Virus record (IMG/VR): IMGVR_UViG_3300026484_000236 | Span: 62,001-126,000 of that record | Length of the DNA stretch: 64,000 nt | Strand: one strand, 5' to 3' | Origin: a virus | In this document: positions 25,609 through 34,239 of the stretch, piece by piece | Layout: the number at the start of each line of letters is the position of its first letter | Numbering within the stretch: the first letter of the stretch is position 1 | The notes under the pieces: model-generated | What the model was told of the DNA's origin: nothing | The model's database searches: none | Seen by the model: only the letters and a program-made list of their open reading frames with translations | Program-made: the position numbers and the translations under genes

Positions 25609-26661
25609 ATGGCTAAAAAAGCATCTGCTGCACCAATGACTGGCGAACCAGTTAAGGTACAAAAACAAACAAGTCCTGCTCAACCAGCAAGAAAAATAAA
25701 CTATGATAAATATCAAGATTATGCTATGAGTATTGATCCAAAGGTAATTACTCCAATTGGGGTTGATCTTGGTTATAGTTCTAGTAAAATAAGTTTTTTA
25801 GGAAATTTAAGTACCGAACCAACCGCAATTAATTTTAATATTGATACAGGATTGAGTTATGGTACAAATTCTTCGTTTATTTATGAAAACGAAGATCTTT
25901 TAGTAGGAGAAAATGTTCAAGAATCATTTAGTACTCTTGATTACAATTTTAAACATAAATATGATCCACTTATTCTTTTTAGTATTCTTTTTAAATTAAA
26001 AGCTATTAATTTTAATCAAGAAGATCAAACTCATATTGAACTTCGGGTTGGTTTATCGTTAGCTGATTGGAAAAATAAAGATGAATACATCAAACGTTTA
26101 TCTGAATTTGAAGTAGATGGCAGAATATTTAAATTTAATAATATTAAAATTATTCCTCAGGGTGCTGGTGCGTATATAGATTATATTAGTACTAAACAGA
26201 TTCCTCATCCAGATACAGCAATGCTTCTTGATATTGGATATAATACTATCAATGTTCTTTATTTTGATAATGGTGTTCCACAAAGAAATAATTCTAGAAG
26301 TTTTCCAGGTCATGGAGTAAGTTCTATTATTAAATCATTTTCCGATTTCTTAGAAAATGAATATGGTATGTCCTTCTCGGATGCAGAAGCTTTACAAATA
26401 TTCCTAAAAAATAAATTTATTTATAATGGGGTAGATCAAGAAAAAGTAAAAGCCATTATTTTTGAATTAAAAAATAACTTTCTTAAAAAACTAAAAAATA
26501 GTATTTTGGTACGTGAAAGAAAATTATTAAGTACTTCTGAAAAAGTAATATTTGCTGGTGGTGGCGCTAACTTATTATATGGTACGACATTTCCACCAAA
26601 TGTAGATTTTGTAGAACCAGAAAGACTTTACTCAAATATCAGAGGATTTATGCTGGCATAA
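25609..26661 (+). CDS. Actin-like ATPase (ParM/Alp-type)
   Basis: 350 residues. After a 45-residue Pro/Ala/Gln-rich tail come the actin-fold signatures: phosphate 1 PIGVDLGYSSSKIS near 49-62, phosphate 2 MLLDIGYNTINVLYF near 205, and adenosine loop VIFAGGGANLLYG near 315. Families with these motifs form filaments that segregate plasmid DNA or position phage DNA. No ParR-like partner is evident unless it is the next small gene. AAAGGAG precedes the ATG. Phages of this class more often carry tubulin (PhuZ), so an actin homolog is worth noting. Confidence 0.75.
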   Translation: MAKKASAAPMTGEPVKVQKQTSPAQPARKINYDKYQDYAMSIDPKVITPIGVDLGYSSSKISFLGNLSTEPTAINFNIDTGLSYGTNSSFIYENEDLLVGENVQESFSTLDYNFKHKYDPLILFSILFKLKAINFNQEDQTHIELRVGLSLADWKNKDEYIKRLSEFEVDGRIFKFNNIKIIPQGAGAYIDYISTKQIPHPDTAMLLDIGYNTINVLYFDNGVPQRNNSRSFPGHGVSSIIKSFSDFLENEYGMSFSDAEALQIFLKNKFIYNGVDQEKVKAIIFELKNNFLKKLKNSILVRERKLLSTSEKVIFAGGGANLLYGTTFPPNVDFVEPERLYSNIRGFMLA

Positions 26662-26699
26662 TCCAAAAACTTCTAATAATTATTAAATAAGGAAAAAAT

Positions 26700-27125
26700 A
26701 TGATAGCTCAAGGTTATGAAAATCCACCTCAACGACCTCAACAGGTTCAACAAACACAACAAACAATCGCTTATGAACAACCAGAAGATAAATTCAATAC
26801 GATAGTTCCATCTCTTTCTGGAACTAGATATACTTTAGAAGCGGATGGAGAAACTAAAGAAATTATAGATAGTATTTCTCCAGAATTAAGAAATGCGTTT
26901 GTAATTCTTAGTATTAAAAATCTTAAAAATGATCCTCTTTATGGATCATTTTTTAAAGTAAAAGCTCCAGAAGAAATTAGAGAAGAATTGCAGGAAGCAG
27001 AATCACTAGCTTCTCAAGGTTCGATGATGCAACAACCTGCTCAAAACGCTCAACCTGTATCAACTGGTATTCCAGCAGCTTCTCCTCAAACGGAGGCACT
27101 AAACGATACTTTTAGTTCGTGGTAG
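26700..27125 (+). CDS. Unknown protein with Gln-rich ends (141 aa)
   Basis: Gln/Pro-rich N-terminus (PPQRPQQVQQTQQT), a compact middle (TRYTLEADGETKEIIDSISPELRNAFVILSIKNL) and a low-complexity C-terminus ending FSSW. Follows the actin-like gene by 38 bases. It may be its partner, but no DNA-binding motif is seen. Confidence 0.6.
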   Translation: MIAQGYENPPQRPQQVQQTQQTIAYEQPEDKFNTIVPSLSGTRYTLEADGETKEIIDSISPELRNAFVILSIKNLKNDPLYGSFFKVKAPEEIREELQEAESLASQGSMMQQPAQNAQPVSTGIPAASPQTEALNDTFSSW

Positions 27126-27147
27126 AAAATAAGTAAAAGGAAATTAA

Positions 27148-27513
27148 ATGGCAAATCAAATGATACAACAAAAACGTAAATTGGTAAATGGTTTTTTAGA
27201 AGAAATTAAAAAAATCTCTTTGGGACCATTAGTAAATACAGATTCGGAAATTAATAATTTAGTTATTATGAGCACCCCGAATTTTATTAGAATTAATCCT
27301 AATATTACATTAGATGATTTAAATACGTTTATTAAAAGTCATGGTGGTTCAAGTAAATATGAATCATTCGTAGATTTTTTTATAGAATTTTATAGTATTA
27401 AATCATCTGAAATCGTAAATAAATATCTTCCGGAAATGAAAGGAAAAAGAATTTCATTACCAATTATCAGTTTTTCAGAAGCCGAGGGAAATACTATTTT
27501 AATTAATTCATAA
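27148..27513 (+). CDS. Unknown protein (121 aa)
   Basis: Helical N-terminus (KRKLVNGFLEEIKK), then mixed alpha/beta; no motif recognised. The ATG has AAGGAAATT upstream. The spacer to the next gene (68 bases) contains an ATAGATAT motif, so the operon may restart there. Confidence 0.65.
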   Translation: MANQMIQQKRKLVNGFLEEIKKISLGPLVNTDSEINNLVIMSTPNFIRINPNITLDDLNTFIKSHGGSSKYESFVDFFIEFYSIKSSEIVNKYLPEMKGKRISLPIISFSEAEGNTILINS

Positions 27514-27544
27514 TATTTATAACTTTAGGTCGATACCAAGATAT

Positions 27545-27552
27545 ATAGATAT
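27545..27552 (+). promoter_or_regulatory. ATAGATAT motif before Sm-like gene
   Basis: TATATAGATATTTTAAGATA, 30 bases before the ATG at 27582. Confidence 0.35.
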
Positions 27553-27581
27553 TTTAAGATATATAAATTTAAAGGAAACAC

Positions 27582-27938
27582 ATGCAAAATTTAAAAACAT
27601 TAGCAATTTTACAACTAGTAAATTCAGAGAATATTATCGGAATGATTTCAAATACATCTGACGACACAATTACAATTGAGTATCCAATGAGTCTTATGTT
27701 AGATCCAATGTCAGGTGGTTTAGGAATGATGCCTTATTTAGCAATTTATACTGGAACCGTTCAAGATGAAAAAATTATTTCTAAAAAACATATTCTTGGA
27801 ATACTTGAAGAAAAAGATCTTACTCCAGAAATATCTGCTAAATACCATGAATATAAAGAACAAGTTCTCGATGGAATGAAAGAAGAAGATTCTAAAGAAA
27901 AGAATCCACCTTTACCAGGTTTAGAGGAGGAAGTATAA
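27582..27938 (+). CDS. Sm-like small phage protein (118 aa)
   Basis: The first 70 residues follow the Sm fold pattern: LAILQLVNSENIIGMISNTSDDTI..IEYPMSL, then a Gly/Met loop and YLAIYTGTVQD. Similar proteins are common small genes of T4-like and cyanophages and are annotated hypothetical or Sm-like. Sm folds usually bind RNA or form rings. The acidic tail ends LPGLEEEV. Its stop overlaps the next start (ATAATGG). Confidence 0.55.
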   Translation: MQNLKTLAILQLVNSENIIGMISNTSDDTITIEYPMSLMLDPMSGGLGMMPYLAIYTGTVQDEKIISKKHILGILEEKDLTPEISAKYHEYKEQVLDGMKEEDSKEKNPPLPGLEEEV

Positions 27939-28846
27939 TGGAAAATTTAGATTTAGATATTAATGCATTATCTTCTGGAACTCCTACTCCAGGAGATGCT
28001 GGAACAGTAGTAGAACCTGCACAAGCTTCTTTAAACGATTTTAAAGCGGAAACGGTAGTTCAGACAACAGTTGCTCCAACACAGCAAGGTGCTCCAGGTT
28101 CAAACGAAGTTTATCAAATTGGCAAAATTCAAAGTGCTCTTTATGGTGGTCTTATTAAAATTCTTTCTTTTCTAAGTACTGGAACTACTTCTCAAGATAT
28201 TATTCATATTAGAGAAGGTAATCTTAATTTAGTAAAAAATGCTGGTTATATTTATGCTGATCTTAGTATCTTTTTTGATAATCATGATTTAGATATTATT
28301 GATCCAGTTAAAAATACTAAATTACTTGGCCTTATTAAAGGTGGTGATGAAGTAATGTTTATTAAAGATAATAATAATTCTAGATATTTAATTACTTCAT
28401 TGGTGAATGATAATCCAAGTACTAGTATTACCTTACCACAAGCAGAGAATCAAAATAATCTTCAAATTACAGCTCCAGAACTGGGCGAATTAAAATTAAG
28501 AAGAGAACTTGAAATTGATTTAGTCGAAACTATTCAAAATGCTAGTAAAGCAGTTGAATCAGATTATCTTAAATTTGAATTAGATAATTTTTTCAATATT
28601 GTAAGTATTAGTACTTCCGATGATATCTTTAAACAAGAATTTGTAACAATTCCAGAAGGAACTGAAACTAAAGTTTTTAAAATCTTTAATCCATTTGCAT
28701 TTACTAAACCAGACGAATTCTATATAGAATTTTATCAAAACGGTGATGATATTTGGGTAAAAACTATTTCAGCGATTGGAATGGTTAATCTCGAGTACAG
28801 CGAAAAAATTGAAGAAGTTGGTGAGTTTGATACTTTCTCTCTTTAA
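27938..28846 (+). CDS. Possible sliding clamp-like protein (302 aa)
   Basis: After a low-complexity N-terminus, residues about 55-165 and 185-300 look like two similar beta-rich domains. IIHIREGNLNLVKNAGYIYA, then LLGLIKGGDEVMFIKDNNNS resembles T4 gp45 (SGQFIMTRAVNGTTYAEA, then FLGILSLVNDDAEISQSEDG). FKIFNPFAFTKPDEFYIEFY resembles the last gp45 strand set. These are pattern similarities only. A clamp would tether the polymerase; the C-terminal FDTFSL may be a clamp-loop end. It precedes a terminator and virion genes. Confidence 0.35.
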   Translation: MENLDLDINALSSGTPTPGDAGTVVEPAQASLNDFKAETVVQTTVAPTQQGAPGSNEVYQIGKIQSALYGGLIKILSFLSTGTTSQDIIHIREGNLNLVKNAGYIYADLSIFFDNHDLDIIDPVKNTKLLGLIKGGDEVMFIKDNNNSRYLITSLVNDNPSTSITLPQAENQNNLQITAPELGELKLRRELEIDLVETIQNASKAVESDYLKFELDNFFNIVSISTSDDIFKQEFVTIPEGTETKVFKIFNPFAFTKPDEFYIEFYQNGDDIWVKTISAIGMVNLEYSEKIEEVGEFDTFSL

Positions 28847-28852
28847 TTAATT

Positions 28853-28896
28853 ATTCTAGAAGCAATGCTTCTAGAATTTTCCTGTCGTTAAATTCC
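28853..28896 (+). terminator. Hairpin terminator with TTTTCCTGTCGTTAAATT motif
   Basis: Stem ATTCTAGAAGC / GCTTCTAGAAT (11 bp, 3-base loop) followed by TTTTCCTGTCGTTAAATTCC. Confidence 0.85.
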
Positions 28897-28967
28897 GAAG
28901 AAATATAGAGGACTAATTATAGATAACTTAACAAAAGATAATATAATAAAAACAAAGGAAATCTTCT

Positions 28968-31900
28968 ATGGGTGCAAATAGTCAAGAATATAATAAATCT
29001 CTCGTCGAACGTTTAGAAGAGGACCACGCAAAAAGTTACTTAGGTAAAAAATATGATAAACTTGCTCAAAAGACTGGACCAATAGGAACTATCGGTGGTA
29101 TGATGGCCCCTATGGCTGGTGGAGCAGTAGGAAATCTGGCAGCTGGTGTAACTGGTAATGCGGAATGGTCAGATTATGCTACTATGGGTGGTTCTGCGAT
29201 TGGTGCGGCTATGGCTCCAATTATGTATAGAGGTATGCAAAAACAAGCTACGAAAGATATTAAGGATACTAATTCTCGAAATATCGATTTAAAAAGAGGT
29301 GGAAAAGTTTCCGGAGTACAAGCTTTGGATTCAATGCTTAACGCTGGTAAAAGTTCAAAAGGTGCTTTTATGGGTGGTATGGCAGGTGGATATGGTTATG
29401 GAGCACTTACTGGTAATATGATGGATCCAGCTACTATGATGTTAGCTGGTAAAGCCTCCAGCGCATTAAGCAATCCTGGTGCAATGGCCTATTTAGCAGC
29501 TTCTCAAATGGCAGGTGCTAATTATTTTGGAAATATATTTGGGAATGAAAAAACTCATCAAGCAGCTCTTTTAGGAAGTTCTGTTCAGGGTCTTGGTGGA
29601 ATGGCATCTCATTTTGGTTTTGAAGGACTTGGAAAAGGCCTTACTGACATGGGTGGTGGTATTCATGATATGACTGGTATGGGTGGATCGCTAACGGGAA
29701 TGTTAACATATATGTTAGCGTCTGCGGGTGGAAATAAACTTATGAAAAGTATTAAATCCTCTGCTCAAGCAAAAGATACTAAAAAATATAATTATAAAAT
29801 AGGAGATTTAGGAAGACCAGCGAGTACTGATAGAGACGTTACGAAATACGATACTATGAAATCAGTAGCTGCTCAAGTAAATTTACTAACCGTAACTGGA
29901 CAATTAAGCCCATTTGAATCATTGGCTCTTGGTTATTACCAAAGTATGGATAAACATTTATTATTTTTAAATGCTATTTACGACATTTTAAATGATGAGG
30001 AACATTCAAAACTTAATAAAAAAGAAGATATATTTGGAACACATAATGAAATAGGCGATTTATTTAATGAATTTGCTTATGATGAAAATGGTTTTAGTAC
30101 TAAAAATAGTTATATTAAAAAAGAAAAAAAGGGGTACGCTGAAAGAACTGGGGACAGACTTTCAGATATATATCATGATACTACCGAATTTTTACAAAAT
30201 GCTAGTACTGATACAAATGCTTTTTTCGAAGCTTGGAACCCGTTAAAAATATTAACCGGAGGGTTATTAGGGAATTCAAGTACTAAAAATATTAAAGCTT
30301 TGTATGGATTAGATGAAGAATCTAAGAAAGACGATGCGATTGCTCAAACGGCTTCTAATATAAATGTACCATCGTCTATGGTACAAGTAGCCGAAATGGA
30401 TATTTCCCAAGTTATGAAAATGTCCGATACTATAGAAGGCAAACAATTAGCAGTTCAATCTTTTAGCGCAAGCTTATTACAAAACTTATTAAGATTACGA
30501 TTAGAAGAAAAAAGTAAATCCGAAACTGGTTCTAGTTTTTTCAATCAAACTCAAAAAAACTACGACTCCTTAAATCATGATAGTTGGTTTGATAAATTAA
30601 AAGATTCTGCCGTAATGGGATTAGGTAATGTACCAATCTTAAATGTTATAGCAGCTGAAATTATGGCAGGAAAAGGTAGGAAAAAAAGAAAAGAAGATTT
30701 GGATAATGTAAAAGGTCCACAAATAGTGGAAAGTTTGGCATTATCAGAAAGTAACGAAATAAATAATGATGATTTTTTATCTTTACAATTTCCTAGTCTT
30801 TTCTTAGAAAATATTTCTTTAGATGAAGAACGTAATCAATTACTTAGACAAATGCTTGAATGTTGGAATTGTGATTTATCTAAAATAAAGAAAAAATCTT
30901 TTGGAGTATACGATGCTATAAATGGACAAGTAACCGACGAAGTTGGTGTACAAAATTCATTTAAAGATAAATTTAACGAAGATAGTTCTAGTATATATGA
31001 ACAGTATAAATTAGCTATTGAAAATGATCCTAAAAATGAAAAAGAATATTTAGTTAGAAGAGATGAAGAAATCTTAGGATTAAAGAAAAAATTAGTAAAT
31101 AGTTATGAACAAAGTTCGTTAAAATTTAGTGATGTTTCTAGTAATTCAATTGGAGCTAGCCAAGAAAAAGAAAAAGATGAAAAGTATAAATCTAAAATGC
31201 TAGAAGCTTTTGAAGCCATTGCTGAAAATAATAAAAATAAAAAAGATGATATTAATGAGAACGATATTAATAATAATCAAAATAAAATGGGAATGGTTAA
31301 AAGTGGTTGGTCACAGTATAAAGGTTTAGTATCTAAATATGGATTAATGTTTGGTTCCTTATTTGGGGCTGGAAAATTAGCAGGTAATTTAACCAAAATG
31401 GCAGTTAAAAGTTTATTTTCCTTCGTAGTATCTCATAAAAAAATGGGTACTGCTCTTGGAGCAGCGGCTGCACTTGGTTATTTAGCATATAATTATAAAG
31501 ATGATGAAACTGTTAAAAAAGGTATCAATACCTTAACTGGATGGACAAAAGCAATCACAGATAAAGTAAGTTTTAGCACCGATATTGACGATTATTCAAA
31601 CGCTGCTTTAGTTGGAATGTTTGGTAGGGCTGTTATGTTTTTACCAATACCTGGAGCAAGAATAGTCGGTGGTTTAATAATGGCCGGAGCTGGGTTATTA
31701 ACATTAAATTATGATAAAATAGCCGATGATTTTGCGGCTGAATATCCAAAACTAGCAAAATTTTTACATATTGGTAGTAAAAATAATTATTCGGTTAAAA
31801 ATACTAATGGTCAATCAAATGCTGTAGGTGGTATGGGAGTATCTCGGGAAGCCAGAATAAGAAACGAACAACTAAAACAAGACCTAAAGTATGCTAATAA

Positions 31901-32303
31901 ATTAAGACATGTAGAATTATTAAAAGTAACCGATCTAAAAAAAGAATTACAATATATAAAAGATGATAAACTGCGAAAACGAGCGGAAAGTTTATTAGAT
32001 AAATTAAATAAAGATAAAAGCGATTACATAGATAAAGCAGATAGAAAAGGTAGAGAAAAAGAATTTGATAATTTACAAAAAGAATTAAATAAAATATTGG
32101 AACACTCTTTAGGAGCTAATAGTAGTATAATATTAAAATATATCGAAGCCCATACCGAACTAAGTAAAAAAGAAAGAATACAGATGAGTTCAGATAACGC
32201 TATACAAAATATACATCTTAGAAACTTAATCAGTGAGCAAATAAGTGCTTCTAAATATCAAATTGCAGCAATTAGACCAAAAGAAGATATATTAATAAGA
32301 TAA
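28968..32303 (+). CDS. Large putative virion protein with Gly-rich membrane-like segments (1111 aa)
   Basis: Residues 30-270 are Gly/Ala/Met-rich (GTIGGMMAPMAGGAVGNLAA, MGGMAGGYGYGALTG). Two strong hydrophobic stretches occur near 790-840 and 870-905 (LGAAAALGYLAYNY, MFLPIPGARIVGGLIMAGAG). The ends are charged and coiled. It fits an internal head, tape-measure or membrane-contacting tail protein, but I cannot tell which. It starts the virion gene run after a terminator; the start is 7 bases after GGAAA. Confidence 0.55.
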   Translation: MGANSQEYNKSLVERLEEDHAKSYLGKKYDKLAQKTGPIGTIGGMMAPMAGGAVGNLAAGVTGNAEWSDYATMGGSAIGAAMAPIMYRGMQKQATKDIKDTNSRNIDLKRGGKVSGVQALDSMLNAGKSSKGAFMGGMAGGYGYGALTGNMMDPATMMLAGKASSALSNPGAMAYLAASQMAGANYFGNIFGNEKTHQAALLGSSVQGLGGMASHFGFEGLGKGLTDMGGGIHDMTGMGGSLTGMLTYMLASAGGNKLMKSIKSSAQAKDTKKYNYKIGDLGRPASTDRDVTKYDTMKSVAAQVNLLTVTGQLSPFESLALGYYQSMDKHLLFLNAIYDILNDEEHSKLNKKEDIFGTHNEIGDLFNEFAYDENGFSTKNSYIKKEKKGYAERTGDRLSDIYHDTTEFLQNASTDTNAFFEAWNPLKILTGGLLGNSSTKNIKALYGLDEESKKDDAIAQTASNINVPSSMVQVAEMDISQVMKMSDTIEGKQLAVQSFSASLLQNLLRLRLEEKSKSETGSSFFNQTQKNYDSLNHDSWFDKLKDSAVMGLGNVPILNVIAAEIMAGKGRKKRKEDLDNVKGPQIVESLALSESNEINNDDFLSLQFPSLFLENISLDEERNQLLRQMLECWNCDLSKIKKKSFGVYDAINGQVTDEVGVQNSFKDKFNEDSSSIYEQYKLAIENDPKNEKEYLVRRDEEILGLKKKLVNSYEQSSLKFSDVSSNSIGASQEKEKDEKYKSKMLEAFEAIAENNKNKKDDINENDINNNQNKMGMVKSGWSQYKGLVSKYGLMFGSLFGAGKLAGNLTKMAVKSLFSFVVSHKKMGTALGAAAALGYLAYNYKDDETVKKGINTLTGWTKAITDKVSFSTDIDDYSNAALVGMFGRAVMFLPIPGARIVGGLIMAGAGLLTLNYDKIADDFAAEYPKLAKFLHIGSKNNYSVKNTNGQSNAVGGMGVSREARIRNEQLKQDLKYANKLRHVELLKVTDLKKELQYIKDDKLRKRAESLLDKLNKDKSDYIDKADRKGREKEFDNLQKELNKILEHSLGANSSIILKYIEAHTELSKKERIQMSSDNAIQNIHLRNLISEQISASKYQIAAIRPKEDILIR

Positions 32304-32312
32304 GGAAAATAA

Positions 32313-33698
32313 ATGGCAACAACGAACGTAACAATAGTTGGGAAAATACCTGGATATGGACATGTACTGGATGAAGAAAATACTTTTGGTAAAATATTAT
32401 TAAGAGATGTTACATACATTGATTTAATCCCTGCGTCTTATTCAGTAAATATGGGTATGTTGGGTGTTAAAGGAGATATATCAAATTTTTATAATTATAG
32501 TTCTGGTAATAATGCTAGCAAATCTCTTAATATATTTAAAGATGTAATAAAAAATTTAGCTAAGCATTCTTTAACACAGTTTGAAAAAGGTTTAGATGGT
32601 TTACCAGGATGTAGTGCCTCAACTAAAAATTTATTTAAAGAAAAAGCTACAGCTATAAATAAAACCTGGGTAAAAACCAGCAGTATTCGTATTATGGGAA
32701 CAAACGATAGTACCTTTACAGAAACAATTTCTAATAACTTTCAAAATAATGATTCTGGAAGCAGCATGCCAAGTATGGGTATGAAAGCAATGAATAAATT
32801 TATGCCTAGTGTTAACGAAGCTTTGGGTGGAGAATCAATGCTAGGTAAGTTTCAAAATATGGGATATGAAAATGCTTTAGATGCTCTTACAGCAGCAAGT
32901 ACGCAAAGTGGGTTAATTTCCTTATTAAGTGGTAAAGCTCTTGGTGTTCAATTTGCTACTCCAAATACTTGGCAAAGTTCTTCTTATAATAGTACTTTAA
33001 ATTTATTTATTAAATTGGCCAGTCCAAGTGGAGATCCATTAAGTATTTATAAAAATATTACATTACCTATCTTAACAATGATGGCAGCTGGTTCACCAAT
33101 TACGGTAAATGGGGTTACATACGCCATGCCTTTAATATGGGATGTTAGAGCATATGGTATTACTCATTTTAAAATTGGTGCAGTTGCAGCAATGACAATT
33201 TCTAGAGGGTCATATGAAACAGTTTTCAATAGTTCTAAACAACCGCTTTTAGTAGATGTAAGATTAACTATCGTACCATTAATGCAAGATTTTGCAGTAC
33301 AATATACCGGTGGTTCAACTACTTCAATAACGAAAAATGTAGGTAAATTATTAACCACCGGTAAAGAAGAAGCAGGTATGGTAAAAGCTATCGTTGGTAC
33401 TAATATAACAAAAATTCTTAAAACCGCATATGAGGCATTAAGAAAAGTATTTGATCAAATAGCTGCTAAAGCTACTGAATTAACTGGGTACACACCACAC
33501 GCACCAAGATCTATTTATGGTAATGATGGTTTAGGGGTTCAATCTCCAGGCGATGAAATAGATGGTTTAATGGGTATTGCTTATGGTGGACCATCAAAGG
33601 ATGCAACTCAAGGAGATTTTATGAAACTTTCTGAATATCCAGATACTAAAAATGGATATATAAAAGGTTTTGCAAATAGCTATACATTTAAGGTATAG
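32313..33698 (+). CDS. Putative tail/baseplate structural protein (461 aa)
   Basis: Soluble, Ser/Thr/Gly-rich with many short strands. The stretch TPNTWQSSSYNSTLNLFIKLASPSGDPL, then ITLPILTMMAAGSPITV resembles baseplate or tail proteins that pack beta sheets (W...Y...L.L...L.SP.GDP). The start follows the 1111-aa gene by 9 bases. No enzyme motif. Role as a virion protein is inferred from position and composition. Confidence 0.5.
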   Translation: MATTNVTIVGKIPGYGHVLDEENTFGKILLRDVTYIDLIPASYSVNMGMLGVKGDISNFYNYSSGNNASKSLNIFKDVIKNLAKHSLTQFEKGLDGLPGCSASTKNLFKEKATAINKTWVKTSSIRIMGTNDSTFTETISNNFQNNDSGSSMPSMGMKAMNKFMPSVNEALGGESMLGKFQNMGYENALDALTAASTQSGLISLLSGKALGVQFATPNTWQSSSYNSTLNLFIKLASPSGDPLSIYKNITLPILTMMAAGSPITVNGVTYAMPLIWDVRAYGITHFKIGAVAAMTISRGSYETVFNSSKQPLLVDVRLTIVPLMQDFAVQYTGGSTTSITKNVGKLLTTGKEEAGMVKAIVGTNITKILKTAYEALRKVFDQIAAKATELTGYTPHAPRSIYGNDGLGVQSPGDEIDGLMGIAYGGPSKDATQGDFMKLSEYPDTKNGYIKGFANSYTFKV

Positions 33699-33702
33699 AT
33701 AT
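33695..33702 (+). promoter_or_regulatory. ATAGATAT motif before membrane protein gene
   Basis: ATAGATAT includes the stop codon of the upstream gene and lies about 25 bases before the ATG at 33724. Confidence 0.35.
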
Positions 33703-33723
33703 AATTAATTAAAAGGAAAATAT

Positions 33724-34230
33724 ATGAATCAAGACTATCTGTGGGTATATCCATTAATTAGTGGAGCATTGGCATTTTTAATAGGTATGTTATTATTTAT
33801 AATTGATACACGAAAAAAAAATAAAACAAAAGAAATGAAAAAACCAGAAAATTTGTTAAGTATTTCTCCTGTAAATGGAAAATATGCTATGGATTTTTTA
33901 AATGATTTAATTAAAAAGAAATACGAATATTATTTATATAAAGATATACTTCCAGTATATATTGGAAACGAGTACTCAAAAAAAGAAAAGTTCACGAAGG
34001 AACGATTTCTAGAAATAAAAGAATTTTTCTTTAATGATATTTTTATGAGTCTTTCTCCAGAAATGAAAAAAGAAATAGTTAAATTATTTAGTGCTAGTGG
34101 GATAGAAATATATATTCATCAACAATTCGCTACTTATTTTAATAAAACAGATGCTAAGTTTCTAAACAAAGAAGAAGATATAAAAGATAATATGTTTTTC
34201 ATGTCCGAAATAGAAACGAATAAAAACTAA
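33724..34230 (+). CDS. Small membrane-anchored protein in virion region (168 aa)
   Basis: One hydrophobic segment at about 8-28 (YPLISGALAFLIGMLLFII) followed by a charged, mainly helical 135-residue domain. No signal-peptidase site is obvious, so it may stay anchored. Between tail-like and portal genes. Could be a virion or assembly protein. Unrecognised. Confidence 0.55.
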   Translation: MNQDYLWVYPLISGALAFLIGMLLFIIDTRKKNKTKEMKKPENLLSISPVNGKYAMDFLNDLIKKKYEYYLYKDILPVYIGNEYSKKEKFTKERFLEIKEFFFNDIFMSLSPEMKKEIVKLFSASGIEIYIHQQFATYFNKTDAKFLNKEEDIKDNMFFMSEIETNKN

Positions 34231-34239
34231 GGAGATTAA

